Positions 62,751 through 64,000 of a stretch of 64,000 nucleotides of DNA are shown piece by piece (the first letter of the stretch is position 1; every line of letters begins with the position of its first letter). Origin of the DNA: Thiomonas sp. X19 (lineage in GTDB: Bacteria; Pseudomonadota; Gammaproteobacteria; Burkholderiales; Burkholderiaceae_C); assembly GCF_900089495.1 (NCBI RefSeq), contig NZ_LT605203.1, positions 1,118,058 to 1,182,057 on the forward strand, read 5' to 3'. The notes beneath the pieces were generated by a model, which did no database searches, had not been told where the DNA came from, and saw only the letters and a program-made list of their open reading frames with translations. The translations under genes were made by a program, and so were the position numbers.

Positions 62751-64000
62751 CAAGGTGGCCCCTCGGCTGCGTCGTGCAGGGCGAGCGCGGCGCGGCGGTC
62801 TCCTTGATCAAAGCCCATGAGCGGTGCGTGCAGGCCGCGCCCGAGGGCGATGACCTTGAACAACTCGCCCATTTCGGCCTCCGACAGCAGCTTTTGCACT
62901 GCCGCGGTCTGGGCCAGGCCGGCGCGGCTGCGGGGCGCCCCGCTCTCGCCTTGCTGCCCGGCGGCAACGGCGGCGCCGAGCAGGTCCAGCAGGCCGCAGT
63001 TGAGCAGGAAGCGCGCCTGCGAGGTGTAGCCCAGCAGCTCCAGCCCCGCTTGCGCGGCGATTTGGGCGATGCCGCTGAAGTTCACATGCGCGGTGATGTC
63101 GGAGGCGCCCGGCTGCCACAGCGGATCGTCGTGGGCGCGGTGGGCGCGGTGGCAGCGCAGGGTGCCGCCACTGCGCTGCGGGTGGTCGTACTCGTGGGCG
63201 GGAAAACCGTAGTCGATGAACAGCAGCAGGCCACGGCCGAGGTGTTCGGCCAGCGTGCTGATGAAGGCTTCGGCGGCCTGGTGGATTTCGGTGACGGCCC
63301 CCAGCGGCAGCGCCCGCATGCTCGGACGCGGCGCGACGCCGGTCGCGCGCTCGGCCCAGGCGAGGGGTTGTTCCGTATCGTTGTTCTCAAGGAAACGCTG
63401 GGCCGCTCCCGAGTTTCCTTGACCCCCTCGGGGGGCCTGACGCGAAGCGGCAGGTTCGGGGGCGGTCACAACGACGCCACGCTCGATCCAACCCTGCTGC
63501 GTGCGCAGCGCGAGTTTCACCGGCATGGCGTCCAGCACCTCGTTGCCGATGACCACGGCGTCGAAGCATGCGGGCAGGGCGTCCCACCAGACGACGCGCT
63601 CGCGCAAGGTCGCGGGCAGCGTGGCCACGGCTTCCTGCTGGCGCGCACGCATGGCGGCGGAGACTTCGACGATGGCGTACTGCGCCGGCAGCCAGCCCTC
63701 GGCGTGGAGTGCAGCCAGCAGGTCGCAGGCCAGGCGGCCGCTGCCGGCGCCGAATTCCACCACGGTGGCGAGCCCCTCGACCTGCGCCGCCGCCGCCACC
63801 TGTCGGGCGAGTGTCGCGGCGAACAGCGGCGTGAGTTCGGGGGCGGTGACGAAGTCGCTGCTGCCGCCCCAGGCGCCCAGCACCCCGGGCGCGGCGGCGT
63901 AATAGCCCAGGCCCGGGGCATACAAGGCCAGTTCCATGTAGCGGTCGAAAGGCAGCCAGCCGCCGGCTTCGGCAATGGCTTGCTTGATGCATGCGAGCAA
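62750..64000 (-). CDS. MidA/NDUFAF7-type SAM-dependent methyltransferase (5' end outside the window)
   Basis: At least 416 residues, running off the window's right edge; its true start is not visible. Blocks: ELALYAPGLGYYAA, DFVTAPELTPLFAATLARQV, VVEFGAGSGRLACDLLAALH (SAM site), VVIGNEVLDAMPV, LLLFIDYGFPAHEYDHPQRS and GTLRCHRAHRAHDDPLWQPG, then DITAHVNFSGIAQ. Members methylate protein arginine in complex I assembly in mitochondria. About 27 residues (178-205 from the window edge) come from a dispersed repeat. Confidence 0.9.
   Translation of the reverse strand: MLACIKQAIAEAGGWLPFDRYMELALYAPGLGYYAAAPGVLGAWGGSSDFVTAPELTPLFAATLARQVAAAAQVEGLATVVEFGAGSGRLACDLLAALHAEGWLPAQYAIVEVSAAMRARQQEAVATLPATLRERVVWWDALPACFDAVVIGNEVLDAMPVKLALRTQQGWIERGVVVTAPEPAASRQAPRGGQGNSGAAQRFLENNDTEQPLAWAERATGVAPRPSMRALPLGAVTEIHQAAEAFISTLAEHLGRGLLLFIDYGFPAHEYDHPQRSGGTLRCHRAHRAHDDPLWQPGASDITAHVNFSGIAQIAAQAGLELLGYTSQARFLLNCGLLDLLGAAVAAGQQGESGAPRSRAGLAQTAAVQKLLSEAEMGELFKVIALGRGLHAPLMGFDQGDRRAALALHDAAEGPP
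63385..63466. repeat. Dispersed GC-rich repeat, copy B, in frame in the methyltransferase gene
   Basis: TCTCAAGGAAACGCTGGGCC, GCTCCCGAGTTTCCTTGACC, CCCTCGGGGGGCCTGACGCG, AAGCGGCAGGTTCGGGGGCG. Nearly colinear with copy A in xdhB and translated in the identical frame, giving RxAPRGGQGNSGAAQRFLE-like residues. Confidence 0.82.

Overview
The window is GC-rich, densely coded chromosomal DNA from a betaproteobacterium, most likely Burkholderiales and possibly Thiomonas- or Comamonadaceae-like. This rests on gene content and order: DUF3460-scpA with panB-panC, a Kdo hydroxylase next to a heptosyltransferase, DUF1841, and a cysI-DUF934-cysH-cysD-cysN-SUMT run. It was not confirmed by a database search. 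No rRNA, tRNA, CRISPR array or complete insertion sequence was seen.

Layout. 1-6.3 kb: a TetR regulator with two palindromic operators and a divergent DUF1348 gene, a DapA-type synthase, a glycerate kinase remnant, purT, a lysine-rich mini-protein, a RIO-type kinase and a globin-GGDEF protein. 6.3-20.1 kb: a purine uptake and salvage island. xdhABC face a LysR gene, followed by guanine deaminase, a two-permease nucleoside ABC transporter with its BMP lipoprotein-type binding protein, and adenine deaminase. A 13-bp motif with core TGTATACA lies both in the lysR/xdhA intergenic region and in front of the BMP gene. 20.2-26.6 kb: a MarR operon of two membrane proteins (one carrying a MITE-like insertion, one frameshifted), an SMR efflux pump, a frameshifted second BMP gene, DUF1841, a RutE-like nitroreductase, an orphan ParA and a CRP/FNR regulator. 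26.9-33.1 kb: nadC, nadA and nadB, interrupted by a phosphoesterase, an inositol-phosphatase-like gene and a decayed patch with a MITE, a yafQ toxin remnant and a broken small ORF. 33.3-41.9 kb: a class II aldolase, panC/panB, scpA-DUF3460, a graveyard of DUF1800/DUF1501 fragments, waaC-kdoO and metG. 42-53 kb: apbC, fadD, a GGDEF-EAL protein, cca, a LysR-MFS pair and a Rieske/FAD reductase gene with an internal deletion. 53.2-62 kb: an assimilatory sulfate reduction operon (TauE-like permease, cysI, DUF934, cysH, cysD, cysN, SUMT), then a ferredoxin-NADP reductase. 62-64 kb: DUF488, DUF2905 and a MidA-type methyltransferase cut by the window edge.

The most unusual property is a family of GC-rich, partly palindromic repeats of about 70-90 bp that sit in frame inside conserved genes (xdhB, cysI, the DUF934 gene, SUMT, midA and a variant in the second BMP gene; weaker candidates in xdhA, cysN, the GGDEF-EAL gene and the ABC ATPase tail). 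They are read on both strands and in more than one frame, add peptides at loops or termini, and in one case supply the stop codon of the host gene. With two separate 162-bp MITE-like insertions and at least nine broken or remnant genes, the window looks like a genome in which small non-autonomous repeats are actively remodelling proteins.
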